DNA from: Klebsormidium nitens | Lineage: Eukaryota; Streptophyta; Klebsormidiophyceae; Klebsormidiales; Klebsormidiaceae | Direction of reading: 5' to 3' | DNA length: 64,000 bases | Assembly (NCBI GenBank): GCA_000708835.1 | Contig: DF236987.1 | Coordinates: forward strand, 237,866 to 301,865 | Shown here: positions 1 through 12,900 of the stretch, in pieces | Layout of the letters: each line of letters begins with the position of its first letter | Position numbering within the stretch: the stretch's first letter is position 1 | Notes under the pieces: generated by a model | Database searches by the model: none | Told to the model about the DNA's origin: nothing | The model's input: only the letters and a program-made list of their open reading frames with translations | Made by a program: the position numbers and the translations under genes

Positions 1-254
1 TGAGCCCTGGAAGCTCCAAGGGGAGACATTCATGTCATCCGCAACCTGAGTCCGGCTTGACTGCTTCGCAAAAGGCTGAAATATTGAAATGTGGCCTTTG
101 CTGCACCAATCAAGCACCACCGAGCCGTACTGGCTGTGAGGAACTCAAAACCCCTCTGAAATTTTCACATTTGAACAAGTACCGGACCAGAAACAGCCCA
201 ATTCTGCACAGCTACTACAATCCTCCTTTCTCATTGATGCTCTCTCTTATATAG

Positions 255-3200
255 GGCAATGCCGCCTCCAGCCCCCAGGCGGCAACCTCCACCGCCACCG
301 ACCGCAAGGCCGGCCTCAACGACGTTGACAAGTCTGAGTTCAAGGGCAAGACCGTGTTTGTGAGGTCTGACCTGAATGTGCCTCTGAAGGTGAGATTGGC
401 TGCATTCGCTGCTCAGCTAACAACCAGCTCACCATATGGAACCGATTGCCTTTGCTTGAGTTTGCTTCTCTTGGCCGCTGAGTCTCGTCAATCACACTTG
501 ATTTAGACCGCTCATTTGATCAGCATCATTCAGATTTCAGTACATTCCAGGTGAACTCACTCACTCACACTGAGCCAATCTACTCCATCCTTGCTCTGTA
601 AAGTGCATCATCCAATGCAAAACCAGATACCGCTTCTGGTACCGTTGCATGCCTTGCATTCTCCGTCCGATCAAACCCTGCAGTCAAAGTTGCTTCAGCT
701 TCTTTAGAAATCGAACTCTTTCCGCCTGCAGGACGGCAAGATCACTGACGACACCAGGATCCGCGCTTCTGTCCCCACTCTTAAGTACCTCAGCGAGGCC
801 GGAGCCAGGGTGGTGGTGTCCAGCCACTTGGGCCGCCCCAAGGATGGCCCTGAGGACAAGTTCAGACTGACCCCTGTTGCTGGTGAGACTACCGTAGCCT
901 CCATTTCAACAGTGCTACTTGGAAAGGAAAGAACGAAACACTGTGCAGGGCAGGGAGCTCCACACATTAGAATGCTGAAGTTGGAGAAACCTTGACAATG
1001 CTCAGGTGAACGAAGAATACTGACGAGTTCCGGTTCCTACCCCTGGGTGCTACTAATCTAGGGTTCTGGGAAGTTGCTGTTGCACAACCCAACTGCAGCT
1101 GTCACACTATGTCAGCCAGCGCTAGGACTCTGCTTAGACGGTTGCAGAAGATTAACTGAAGTGCCCTTAGATAACCAGCTTGTATCAACCGCTTCTTTCA
1201 GACTGACCAATGAGCAATGCTGAGGGGTTGGAGCACCTTTGAAAGCCAATTTCATACTCTCGCTCTCCGATAAGAGCAAGATATTCCAGCTGTACATATC
1301 CTGTCAGCACGAACTAACTCAATTCATCAATCTTCTCCAACCAAGTCAATTTGCCGGCGAACTTTTGCCAATCCTTATCCACTACTTGCAAGCACTCCCC
1401 CCACACCACCTATTCTGACATGAGCAAGGATGCGTCTTTGATCCATACGATGAAGACACGCCAGATTTTACTGCTAAGAGCCCCTAAGTCGCTCCCCAGG
1501 TGAGCCATTTACCTGGGACCTATTCGTTCCGGATAGTGCAGACCTGCAAGCAACTTTAGATGTGGCTTTCAATGCTGGACATCAGTTGACATTTGGTGGG
1601 TTTACTTTGTCCAGAGCGCCTGTCTGAGCTGATCGGATTCAAGGTGGAGAAGGCCAACGACTCCATTGGTGATGAGGTGCAGAAGCAGATCAAGGACCTG
1701 AAGGACGGTGGGGTAAGTCATACCGTCTTTGTCAGCTTTTAAGTGCTTAGAAAGGGTTAGGAGTGATGGTGGTGCAGGTTTTAAGGGTTGTGCTGCAAGT
1801 AGCAGTGCAATCTATTGCAGACCCTCAAGCCGACCGCCGATGTCGTTCAGAACGTTGGTGAAGCATTTGTTAAAGTAGAGTCTGCTGGGTCTTACAGTAC
1901 GGCCATCTCAGCATCACTTGTGTCATCTTACTGACATCGCTCCTTTGGAGACAAGTCATGTCATTGGTCAGGAGTTTCGGCTCCGCTCTCTCAATGTCTG
2001 TCACTTCCCATTATGTCTCTTCTGCCTCAGTCTGGAAACATTGAAGTTCAGCACAGAGACCAGATTCTAGACAACGTAAAGCTTCTACAGTTGGAAGGTA
2101 CCCAGCAGGAGGATTTAGTGGTTGGATGTGGAGAGGAAATGGCGGACTGCTAGGGCCTGAGAGTTGATATACGCACAAATGAGTTAAATCGATTCTTCCC
2201 AGCCTGCTTCTCCCTTGACTTGGTCATTGAATTAGATTGACCGTTTGTCTCCTCACATCGACTTCTGTAAAATCCGGCCTCCCCCAGCCAATTCTGTAAC
2301 GGACATTCTGCGCTTTTTCAGGGCAGCGAAGAACAACACAACCCCCATGTTTACACCCTAGCTGATAGTACAATAAGCTTCTGAGCCTCCTAGCTTACGA
2401 AAGTAGTGAAAGGACTCAGCCAGCCTTTTTTCTCCAGGTCCTCCTGCTAGAGACCGTGCGCTTCTACAAGGTGGAGGAGATTGATTTAGCCACACTCCTA
2501 ACTTCTCTGACCTTACAATGAAGCACTGGCCTACGTACACAAGTCTGAGTAGACTCAGGCGGCCTTCGTCCCGCCACTTGCTACTTCCAGCTAGGAGACA
2601 AGCCCAAGGAGATCGACCTAAAACTCGTTTAATATTAACTTTAACTTTATGATCACCCTTTAGCCTCCTCGTCAAAGTTTCTCAACCGGCCTTCCTCCCG
2701 CCGCCAGGTCCTCCTTCTGGAAAACGTCCGCTTCTACAAGGAGGAGGAGAAGAACGACCCCGAGCACGCCAAGGCCCTCGGCAAGGGCATCGACTACTTC
2801 GTGAACGATGCCTTCGGTACCGCGCACAGGGCGCACGCCTCGACTGCCGGGATTGCTAACTACGTGACAAGGAGTATTGCCGGGTTCTTGCTGGAGAAGG
2901 AGTTGGCGTACCTCGAGGGAGCCGTGAAGGCGCCCAAGAGGCCGTTCGTCGCCATTGTGAGTCGTCGTTCTGGTTGTTTCTCGCACTGTTTTGGCTTACC
3001 GCCTGCAATAGCATCGTAGGGACAAGAATTGAGTTGTCTGCCTCGACCATCATGCATGATCGTGTTTGATACCCAGAGCTTATTGACCTGTTGTGTCATC
3101 AATCTAGGAGAGTAGCTTGACCGTCACATCCACCTTTTTCTTTTGTTAACCTCGAAGCACATCGGGTAACGCTGAACGGCCTGGATGCAGTAGTCATCTT

Positions 3201-5918
3201 GCATATGATCAAATACCAGCCCGGTTGCTCCGGATGTACCCCACTTGTGAAAAACGCAAGGGAGTGGAGTGGTGCTCCTTTCGCGATCCTTCTTGGAAAG
3301 CTGAAGTCGACATGAGCTTCCTTCTTCGATTGCTTTCTTTGTCCAGGACTCTGCGCCGTCGTTCCTTTGGTAGTTTAAGCACCGATCGACTAGAACTACA
3401 GTTGTTTTTATGATTTTCTCATAACCCCTTTTCGTGTTCCTGGCAGGTCGGAGGAAGCAAGGTGTCCTCGAAGATCGGAGTCATCGAGTCCCTCATCGGA
3501 TCAGTTGACAAGATCATCCTGGGCGGAGGCATGATCTTCACCTTCTACAAGTCACGAGGCCTTGCAGTGAGTGCTCATTCCTGCTGCCTAATTCTGCCTC
3601 AAGACTTGCTAATCACAATGTGTTCCTCCTTTTGTCGTACTCGATTTACTCGAACGCTCCGTCTCAAAAGTTCGATGTACCTAAACTCCAGGAGTCCCCA
3701 TGCACCATCTTGTCTTCTTAAGGGCGAAGCTTGATGCAGTCCTTTTCCTTCGCTTTTTGTCTGTTTTTGAGAAGATTGCCCCAGTGACGATAGCGCAGGC
3801 GTGGCTGGCTGCATCAAATTCCCACAACACCGATTTGCACCCGCTTCAAGCGATGATTTGGTCCCTTTCGTTCTCTGCCTAAGAGATTCAGTCACATGGT
3901 CGTCCAGAAAATGGTGATCACCTCCCGGTGGTCTGGGATACTTCAAAAGTTCCTCGAGTTGCGCACTTCACCAATAGGGCCAAAATGACATCATGTTTGT
4001 CCGAATGCAGAATGCATCGTTGACCGTATTGCGAGCCTCTTTTAACCCACGCGTTAACCTACGTCCTGACCCAACTTACGTCTTAACCCGTCTTCCCCAG
4101 GTGGGTTCCTCCCTGGTCGAGGATAACAAGCTGGACCTGGAGCATTCGCTTTCAAAAAACATGCTTGCCTAAGTTGCGCAGTCATCACTAAGTTCCCCTA
4201 ACCCACTCGCAAAGTCAACAACATCCTCTCTTAAGTATACGTCCTGACTTAACCCGTTTTCGCAGGTGGGTTCCTCCCTGGTCGAGGAGGACAAGCTGCA
4301 CCTGGCCCCTTTGCTTCCGAAGGTGGTTCTTCCAGAGTTGTTCATTTTAGCAATTACCCCGCTGGATTATAAAATCAACGCCCCTTAACCTGCTTGGTAA
4401 CCGACGCCTTAACCCGTTTTCGCAGGTGGGTTCCTCCCTGGTTGAGGAGGACAAGCTGGAGCTGGCCAAGGAGCTCACCAAGATGGCCGAAGAGAAGGGC
4501 GTCGAGCTCATTCTGCCCACTGACGTCGTTGTTGCCGACAAGTTCGCTGAAGACGCCGAAAACAAGACCGTGAAGGTGGAGGAGATCCCGGAGGGTGAGT
4601 CGGTTGAGATACTCCTAAACCTTAGGTAGGATAGTAACAGTCCCCGGGAGAAAACAAGACTAAAACCAAACCAAGAACTACACCCGCTCCGCACTCGTAC
4701 CCACCCTAACCCCCAGATCAACCCCACCCCTTCCCTGGGCCTTGACCATATCCTACCTAAAACTATCCTACCAAACTAGAGGTCTATTCGGTTGAGAACC
4801 ATACGCTGGGTCTGAGAGTGGTCGACATAGCTTCGGTGGTTAGAACCGTCTGCTTTCGTTCAACTTGCCTTTGCACAGCCGTGTCAGTTGACTGGGACGG
4901 AGACGCCGTTAATTCTGCTTCTTGGGTGCAGAATTGACGGCTTGGACCTACCTCTTGGGACATCGAACCCTTGCTATACACGAGCTCTGTTTGAAGAACG
5001 GGCTATTTGAAGAGTCAAGTTGCACATGCTTTCGCAACGGACTGAACGAACTCGATTGGTAACCGGCGGCACTATGGACAGTAATCAAAGCAGGCGGCAG
5101 CCATCACAAGTCGAGAAAGCCAATGAACGGTTCAAAAATGCTGATCAAGGGTTGAAAGTTCCGATCAACGGCTAAAAGGCCTGCTCGTTCTGTTGCCTGC
5201 AGGCTGGATGGGTCTGGATATCGGCCCTGACTCGATCAAGGCCTTCCAGTCTGCTTTGGACGGTGCCAAGGTGAGCCTTTCGGGCGCTCTTCACTCTTTC
5301 ACGTATCCAAGCGTTTATTCACCGCCCTGAGCTGCTTCTGATCGAGAAAGTTTCTCTCGCCCGTTCTGCATGTTGCATCGTCACTCATGTCCATGTATGC
5401 CTTGTGAGTCGGTATTCTGACGTGAATGAGATCGAAGGTGGTCTCGCAAGCCAAGCCATTCAGGATCTTGAGATCATCCGACAAAATGGTTTTTGATAGC
5501 TCTCCAAAGCAGTTTTCTGGCAGATGTATACCTTCTGCCAGTCCTCGGCCGAGCATCGTGCATTCTTATTTTATTTTATTTTATTGCAGGTTTTCTAAAA
5601 GGGAATATCACATAATAAAAATAATGATAATCTCTTTCCTTTCTGCAGACCGTCCTGTGGAACGGCCCCATGGGCGTGTTCGAGTACGAAGCATTCGCCA
5701 AGGGCACCTACGGCATTGCGCACACGCTCAAGGACTTGACGGCGGCCGGCGCCATTACCATCATTGGAGGAGGCGACTCCGTGGCTGCAGTGGAGAAGGC
5801 TGGACTCGCCCAATACATGAGCCACATCTCCACCGGAGGAGGCGCCAGCTTGGAGCTTCTAGAGGGCAAGGTCTTGCCAGGTGTCGCCGCCCTCGACAAC
5901 GTCCAGGTTCACGCTTAG
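255..5918 (+). CDS. PGK: Phosphoglycerate kinase, 5'-partial, 8 exons in the window
   Basis: PGK interconverts 1,3-bisphosphoglycerate and 3-phosphoglycerate with ADP/ATP, in the Calvin cycle and glycolysis. Exons joined by phase: 255-389, 732-882, 1615-1712, 2708-2956, 3447-3566, 4426-4594, 5203-5270, 5649-5918, giving 419 residues and a TAG stop. Visible family motifs in order: the N-terminal signature [18 protein letters not shown] (substrate site), [32 protein letters not shown] (nucleotide side), [17 protein letters not shown] and [13 protein letters not shown]. This covers nearly the whole catalytic protein. The N-terminal exon or exons, including any transit peptide, lie before the window. 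The residues before the signature are Ala/Ser/Thr-rich, which fits the end of a plastid leader, but location cannot be settled here. Two introns contain decayed copies of the following exon's start (separate entries). It is convergent with the downstream L10 gene. Confidence 0.95.
2360..2707 (+). repeat. Decayed copies of the start of the PGK exon at 2708
   Basis: The real exon begins at 2708 with GTCCTCCTTCTGGAAAACGT. At 2438 an almost identical stretch of about 45 bases follows a CAG acceptor, with the shared intron text CTCAGCCAGCC/CTCAACCGGCC just before it. A weaker middle copy, with CGGCCTTCGTCCCGCCAC at 2560-2577, sits between them. The copies lack a donor and drift out of similarity after the first codons, so they are not extra exons. 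Confidence 0.75.
4040..4480 (+). repeat. Three tandem intron-end/exon-start units before PGK exon 4426-4594
   Basis: The string GTGGGTTCCTCCCTGGT occurs directly after an AG at 4101, 4266 and 4426 (spacing 165 and 160). The preceding intron text (ttaacccg-tttt/cttcc-cag) is repeated too. Only the third copy continues into a full exon with a donor. The first two keep the reading VGSSLVE-x-x-KL and then run into in-frame stops about 25-40 codons later, so splicing to them would give truncated products. Confidence 0.9.
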
Positions 5919-6923
5919 ATGTCCTGTGTTGTGCGACGAGTAGAGTAGGAAGCACTTCGTTTTTGAGACGGGCCAAAGGTAAACAGGTACTGCAGGCTGC
6001 TACTATGATCAGGCACGCCGGACGCTCTTGAAGGACGATAAATATGTCCGACGAGCTGTTGGCCACATCGGCTGAGAGTAAATTGCTTTTGCTTCGACCC
6101 GCACTGGAATCAATGTCACTGTCAGATTCAAATTGGTTGCGTGGCTTCCTTTGCGCAGCTGCGCTGGGCAGCAGATCCATCATTGCTAGCCATGTTAATG
6201 AATGCTGGGGTCATGGGAGCACGAATATAGTCACTGACGCAACGCATAAGCACTTTGTAATCAAAGGCTCCACAAATTGAAGTCACATAAGCCTGGCTCC
6301 TGGCATATGCCGCCATATTCGACGTCATGCATGTATTGTCACCATTTCATTCACACTGCGCAGCATCCTGCCGAGCTGGTGCGTGACGTCGGAATGTAGC
6401 TAGCTAGGCTTAAGAGCTCGAACATGTTCACGGTCACTCATGGTGCCCCATGCATCACCGGTGCGCACGGGGCACTGGTCACTACGCTGCATTCAATGAT
6501 TCGAGCGTAGTTCGCAGCATTTGAGCGTAGTACGTGCAGCATGTGCGATCGGCCGGCTATATATCCTAATTGCCAATTTACATGTTGACTGCCCAGGGTC
6601 GCCGCATGCCATGATGCAGTGTCACTTGAGAGAAACTGACGAGCTACTTGGTGCATGCAGCATATAATTTAGCACATACTTGGATTGCAGGACTCCAGCA
6701 ATGGCGCCCAACTCAACAAAGGCAGCTGGTTTGCCCTCGCAGAGCAGTCTTCGTAGAAGCGATGCAGACCGAGTGATGGCAGCATACCAAGGGAGATCTT
6801 GGATAATGCTGTAAGACCACACGTTGCAAAAGGCCGCCCCCTCCGTTACGTCATTCAATCGAAGTTTTACCTTTACAAGAAGATATACCTTACTAATGTG
6901 CGAGTAGCAGTCACTATGTGCGA
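5919..6923. other. Convergent intergenic region PGK / L10
   Basis: This should hold the 3' UTRs of both genes. The middle (about 6300-6600) is rich in CATGCATG-type palindromes. I see no gene, RNA or transposon structure in it. Confidence 0.5.
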
Positions 6924-9900
6924 CTACGAGGAGGCAGAGGCGCCCCCTTGCTCCTCTTCCATCTTCTCTGCTACCAACTTGGTCGAGAAAGCCAGTTTTT
7001 GAGGAACCTGCAACAAGAACGTGATGTTCAGCACAGTTAATGTCAACTTGGCGGGTTTGATGCAATGATAACAGGGCGGGCTGACGCAATATAAGCACGC
7101 ACACGACTAGGACATCGTCAAAGGCTAGAATTTCAAGAAGGAAAAGACAAAACCGAGAAAAACACACCTTCGGGGCAGAACTGTGTCTGCCATGAAAACA
7201 AGTAGCTAGAAGGTCTGAGGCGCATCTTGTCCGTTTTCACTGTGGCTGCCGTGGGATCCATTCTGGTATAATGGACACTGATTGACTTGGCCCTCAAAGA
7301 CCCAATGAAGAGTCAGCCACCTTCCGAACGTCGACTAGAGACGTCATGCATTTGGGAGGAAAACACTCGACTACTTCGCTCACCGCATTGACGCTCCGTG
7401 CCACCTTGGTCGGCACGGCCTTGATGAGCATAGCAATCTTGGTAATGAGCTCGAGCTTCGTGGGCATCTTCTCAACGCTGGAGAAGTCGGCGGGCGCGAC
7501 GAAGCTGCCGTCGAGGCAACCGCCGACGAAGTCCTGCTCCAACTTGTACTCCTTCTGTAGAGCAGAAAACAGGTTGGCGTGAGAAGCAAAACCCATTGAA
7601 GCTTGAAAGATTAGGAAGTCTGTATGAGGTTCTGCTGTTCAGCAGGAGGATGATTCGTATGCATAACGTTACATAAAGGTTGATTTCCCCAAGAATATTG
7701 AGTCGTGTGAATCTTCTTGTGACAAGGCAGCCCCACAAGAAGTCACACTCCGACTTGTACTCCCTCTGTGGAGCGGAAAGAGGATTGGCATGAGAAGGAG
7801 GGCCCGGAGGTTGCTCAGGCAACAACTAGTAACGGGATCTGTCAGAGGGTCCGAAGGGCAGAATGGCCTGTTGTTTTATTACGGGTTCGCCGTTCACAAG
7901 GTGTAAACCTCGCATGGAAGTGATCTTCTTCCAACGTTTCCGAGCAATTGCTGCGGCGGCAGGATTAGCAAGTTTCGAAGCTTGGATTAGATGTGGTCGT
8001 ATCGGCCGTGTCTCCCGCACAGGAGAAGTGTTAACGTGACAAGGAAGGCAGAACAGTTGGCCTCAACGTTCTTTAAGACATGTCCGTTCGAACTTCGACC
8101 TGGAACTAAAACAAAAGAAGACAGGACAGAGTAGCGAGTCTCCTCGTTTGCAGGACGCCGTCTGATAGAAAGTCAAACCAACAAACCACAATCTGGAAGC
8201 CCACCCCCAAATGTCTTACAAAACCACACGAGATACTCTCACGGTACATGAGAAAGGTGGCACTTCTCCCAATGATGGTCCCTATTAGAAACCCCAGACT
8301 TCTCGCAAGACAGTAGAGGCGTGAACAATCTCCACAATATGATGTCCATGCAGTTTCTGAACGCTAAATCTTAGCCTGCAGATCCCAGAGAAGTTTGAAC
8401 TGGTCAGGGATTCCCCTGGGGTCTCAAAACCGAGATGCTTTTGCAAAACCGCGTAAGTCGTACCTGCATGTCCCGGAAGGGCTTGATCGCGCTCCCAAAC
8501 TCGTCCCCCTCGACAAACATCCAGACGTTCATGCCCTTGAGCAGCGGCTTGAGCGACTCGTACTTGACGTTGCCGTCGTCAATCGCCTTGCCCACCAGCT
8601 TGTTCTTGGCGACCAGCAGAGTGGCTGAAGGGGGCATCTTCCGCCGCAACTCCTCCATTTGCTTGACCTGGTGATGTCACAATTAGGGTTTCGGATATGA
8701 GTAAGTCAGCAATTGAGACCGAAACTCAAAAAGCTTTCTGGGTTTTCTGGGCTTTCTGGTTCTAGGTTGACGTCGCTTGTACTCGGCTACCAGGAACGTC
8801 GCCAGATTCTCCTCCGCAAAGTCCTCCAACTGCTCAGCATGTCAAACGCCGAAAATTGTTCACAGATTCCTAGTGCATAGAAACGAGAACCTCCCGATAA
8901 TGTTCCGAAACCTGTGGACATTTACTTTTTGCTTCACCTGATTGAAAGTAGGACAGCCGACTGCCTAGACTGAAGTTTTAAGAATCCTCAGGCGCTTCTC
9001 AACAATGGCTTTGCTCTTATACTTGGAAGATTCAATCTACTTGATCAAACTATTTTTCTCGAACAGGCAGGTTGCAACGAATGCAACGTCTTCATACGAC
9101 GATAAGCCCGAGATTGGGTCTCTCTTGCCAATACGGACTGACGGCGTCTTTTCACTGCGCCAACTTCGGAGCCCAATTTGGAAGAGGAACTGGACAAGAA
9201 AAGCAGCCACGATCGCCGCGGGCCTTTGCCCAGACGGCTACAAAGACTAACTGCAATATACCAGGACTTGGAAATTCGGTCCATGGAATCGGCAAGTCAA
9301 AGAGCACTGACGGAAGACGGCAAACACACGGGGGACTGAGCTCCGATTTGCCGGGATCCTCAGGAGCGAAAGCGGCAAACAGTGATCGAGGGGCTGAGGA
9401 GCGCTAGTCGGAACTGGTCACGGCACGCCGCTAGCATTCCCGGTTTACAAAGTGGTAAGCCGGGCGCGGTGCGGGTTGGTGGAATGGCAGTTAGAAACGG
9501 ATTGAACACACCAGGTACGTCGCAGGGAAACGGGGACAGAAGCGTCCGGTTCGGAACGTACCGTAAAGCCCTTGTACGCGATGCCCGCCACAAAGGTGGA
9601 CTTTTCTAGTTGCTCCTTCACTTTCTCAACGGTCGCCTCCTTCTTTTCCCGAGTTAGGGCGTTGCTAATCTGGACGCGAAAGAATCAAGTCAGACACGAG
9701 AGTTGGACCAGGGTTTTGAACGCCACGAGGAGAGTGTCTGTTCTTGCGTCAAATCATCCTTCCTAGAGACGAACCCATTGATCGGGAGTTGTAGCGAGCA
9801 AAGATCTGATGAACATCTTTCATTTTCACCAGCGTTTCAGGATCCTGGGGTGTGACTTGAGTGCATCTAGACAGAAGCCCCTTCTATGATCGTGTTGTCC

Positions 9901-12401
9901 CGAAATGAGCGTATCCACCAGGCTGAGTCTTCTGCAGGCATGTTGTGAAGATGGACAAAATCAACACACAAGCTACTCTCAACAACTCACGAAGCTGATC
10001 ATCCCACGACAACAGTGTTTTCCTCGTGACAGCAACTTTGGCCCTAACAAGTTCCTCTTTCGGATGAACGAACAATCTTACGTGACGACAAACCAAACGG
10101 GATTCCAGCCGACATGTCAACATAGCGAAGAGAATGACCGACTCGATCAGGTGGGTATGCGTTGCATTCTCGACAAAAGGAACAAGTAGTCTTACTCAAT
10201 GCAGGCTGAAAGCATGTAAATAGGGCGACAAGCATGCTCAAAACCTTTGATACAAGGGGAATTTGTACAACGATTAACGACCCTGCAACCTTGAGACGCA
10301 AAGACCACTGACCTGCAAGCTGCCCCTTCTTGAAACGCCCTCCGATCGGCACGGGGCCGCAACGCTCGCTCCGAAGAAGTCGGTGGACCTACCCTGGAAG
10401 GTACACCTGCAGAATGCACCGTGTTGTCTGGATCAGCATCCGAATTGCTTTTGAAAGTGACACTGGGGAGGGAGGGGCGTGAAAGACAAGAATGCTGACA
10501 AACGCCAGAGGTGTTCTGAGAGGTTTTCTGAGTCAGGTCCACCCTTCTTGTGAAACGTGCAAGCTCTATGCATAAGAAGCGTTTGTCTGGCTTCTGCCGA
10601 CGGGTGCAACGCTGCACTATGGACAGAGTGAGCTCCTTTGGAGTTCCATAATCTTGCAGACATTGTGACGGCACGACTTCGCAGCTCTGTTTGCCCATCG
10701 TTTATGGGGGGGCAGGCAAATGTTTTTAGCGGTTTATAGAGGTGCACACATCAATCATCAGGATCAGACATTGGAGGAAACACTGCCCCAAATACTCGCC
10801 ACTAATGTTTGCCCCCCCAAAATTCCGCATTCTTTTTTAAAGCCGTGGTGCCCGAGTTGAACCCAGATGCTTGTAATATGGGTGCTGCTTTCGTGCATAA
10901 TATTTGTCTCGCATCATCCTCAACCTCCCCAACAGACAGTCAACAACCACAAGCAGAAAACATCGCTCAGAAGAAAGTTGTTTCGAGTGCCCTTGCAAGA
11001 AGCTATTCCGAGCTTGCGGGGCAACCTAAGGATCTTCCACAAAACAACTGGAGACACTCTTCTATCCTGGCACGCTCTTTACAATGATGGACACCTGACC
11101 CGGTATGACAAACCGTAACGTCAGAGGTTTTACGGAAGCTGCTAGCATCCGGTCCTTGGTCAGATTGACAACCAACAAAGTCGGGAGTCCCAGACAAAGC
11201 GTGCATGAGAATGAAACAGGCTCTGGCTAGAGGACCTGACAGGTCCCATCTCCAGGTTCGATATCAACTTAAAGGATTCGAAAGGCAATCAACAGAGCGG
11301 AGCCTCTCAGAGACTAAGAATCACAAGTTGGTTCAACACTCGACCTCTGGGGGAGCACATTTGTTCGAGCCAGTCAATGCAGTTTCGTAAGTCAAAGAAG
11401 CTCAGCTGCCGGTCAGATTGCATTCTTTGAAGAAACAGATGCGTCACCATTACCATGTTCTGAAATGACGGTTGGACGACTCATTCCAGTATGCTCAGCA
11501 AACAGTAAGGCACACCTGATTGTACCATTACCAATCTTGAGCACACGGGCAGCTGAAGACTGCTGCCATATGGCCCCAACCCTAATCGGCTACCAAACGA
11601 AGACAAACTGATGTGACATCCCCTTCACTTTTGCTTGACCATACGGACAGCATTTGAAACATTTCTGGTGAACAACCTTCCAAAGAACTGAGATGCCGAC
11701 TGAAATGCCTTTCTGGCTTTTCCGCATTGAGCCAGTGCATAAACGAGGGATAGTTTTGCATTGCACAGCCGTCTGCTTGTACTTTCGAGAGGGCTGCATT
11801 TGCAGATGCTGACCCGGGTCTGTTTAAGGAAGACACAGGACTTTCTTTTGCACCAGACAAGCAATCACATTTGTGGACACATACGCCAAACAAAGACTAG
11901 GCGCCTTCTTCTTGGAAGCTGTGTTTCGACCCCATCGGCAGCCTCTTTCCAGAATGCACTGAACATGAGATTGAGAAAAGATAGTCCAATGTAGACCTCC
12001 AATGCAGCCAAACATCCACCACCAGTCTATCCGCAATGCACCGGAGCTCTCAGTTGAATATAACACTCTACTTAGGAGGATGCCACCTTCTCATCAACCC
12101 TTCTTTTGAAGAGGTTAATCAGGTTGGAAGGACCGTGAGGTTTGGCATTCCAACACCATTCTGGAGCATTCGCTCAGCGGTTCGACAGAGCTATCCAAAG
12201 GGCCAGGCTGTCATCAGATTCATCAGGCTGAAAACCCTAGCATCTACTCAAACGCGCAGCCACCAAAGAAGAAGCCTTTTGCCACTGAAACCTCGCTTAC
12301 CTGCTTCCTGCCAGCTGCCTCTGCATCCCAGCTTCCGAGCTGCTCGCTATGCCAGCACTCGGCAGCGCCCCCAATGACTGGGCGCAGAAAGTTGCTGCCA
12401 T
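6924..12401 (-). CDS. PRPL10: Plastid 50S ribosomal protein L10 precursor, 6 exons
   Basis: L10 binds 23S rRNA and anchors the L7/L12 stalk of the chloroplast ribosome. Minus-strand exons that join in phase: 12301-12401, 10313-10406, 9562-9669, 8464-8667, 7384-7554, 6924-7007 (253 residues, TAG stop). The first two exons give a Ser/Ala/Arg-rich, acid-poor leader starting MAATFCAQSLGALPSAG, a typical chloroplast transit peptide. The mature part has the L10 landmarks: EKVKEQLEKSTFVAGI, then VKQMEELRRKMP, LLVAKNKLVGKAI, LKGMNVWMFV, IKPFRDMQKEYKLEQDF and MPTKLELITKIAMLIKAVPTKVA. The C-terminus is a charged helix ending in an acidic tail. Introns are long (one almost 2 kb). The 5' end faces the U5-40K gene. 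A decayed copy of the 7384-7554 exon start lies upstream of that exon. Confidence 0.93.
7555..7800 (-). repeat. Decayed copy of the start of L10 exon 7384-7554
   Basis: On the minus strand the real exon begins below 7555 with AAGGAGTACAAGTTGGAGCA after CTACAG. Below 7766 a second stretch reads AGGGAGTACAAGTCGGAGTG after CCACAG, and the flanking intron text (ttctgctctacag / ttccgctccacag, preceded by similar 'aatcctctttc' and 'acctgttttc' tracts) is also related. The spacing is 211 bp. The copy has no matching donor and does not carry the rest of the exon. Confidence 0.8.
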
Positions 12402-12900
12402 TGTGCAGACCCAAAATCTCGCACGCTTCTTACTTTCTCAACCGCTAAAACACCGACAGTTTCTTGTCGATACACGACCCAGCCCTCTCGATAGTGCTCA
12501 CAATGGTAGCCACGGGCTCCTCTGTGCAGACTCCTCCCGCCCTTTGAGAGGAATGCGGCCAGCAAGCTGCCCTCTCTATGTAGCTCCTCTCCCTCAGCCC
12601 AACTTCTCTCCGCTGGCGCTGGTGCTGATTTTCTCACATGAGTGATACCCGAAGGATCGCTCGACACCAGGTCTGGTGCCGAGATCTGATTGCTTCTGAC
12701 TTTGTTACTCTAGTGTCAATTGCGTCGCCTCCTGACGCCTCCTTCAATCCTATGCTGCAACACACAGAGCAGAAGAGGAGCTCTGCCAGAGCTGTGTTTG
12801 CGCCTCTTCCAGCCCGCCATTCAAACTTTGGGCATTCCTGAACCACCACCACCACCTCTGAAGATCGATCCTGCCACTTTTCCCTCGTCGTAGAGGAACC
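12402..12900. promoter_or_regulatory. Shared head-to-head promoter region L10 / U5-40K
   Basis: The L10 start codon (minus, 12399-12401) and the U5-40K start (plus, 12901) are 499 bp apart and point away from each other. Both 5' UTRs and any shared promoter must fit here unless an upstream leader exon exists. The sequence is C/T-rich on the plus strand towards 12870-12900. I see no clear TATA box. Confidence 0.55.

Noticed and set aside
8770-8835. Minus-strand text EQLEDFAEENLATFLVAEYK resembling part of the L10 exon at 9562-9669
   Set aside because: Similarity is short and not at an exon start; including it breaks the L10 order. It may be an old duplicate but I cannot support it.
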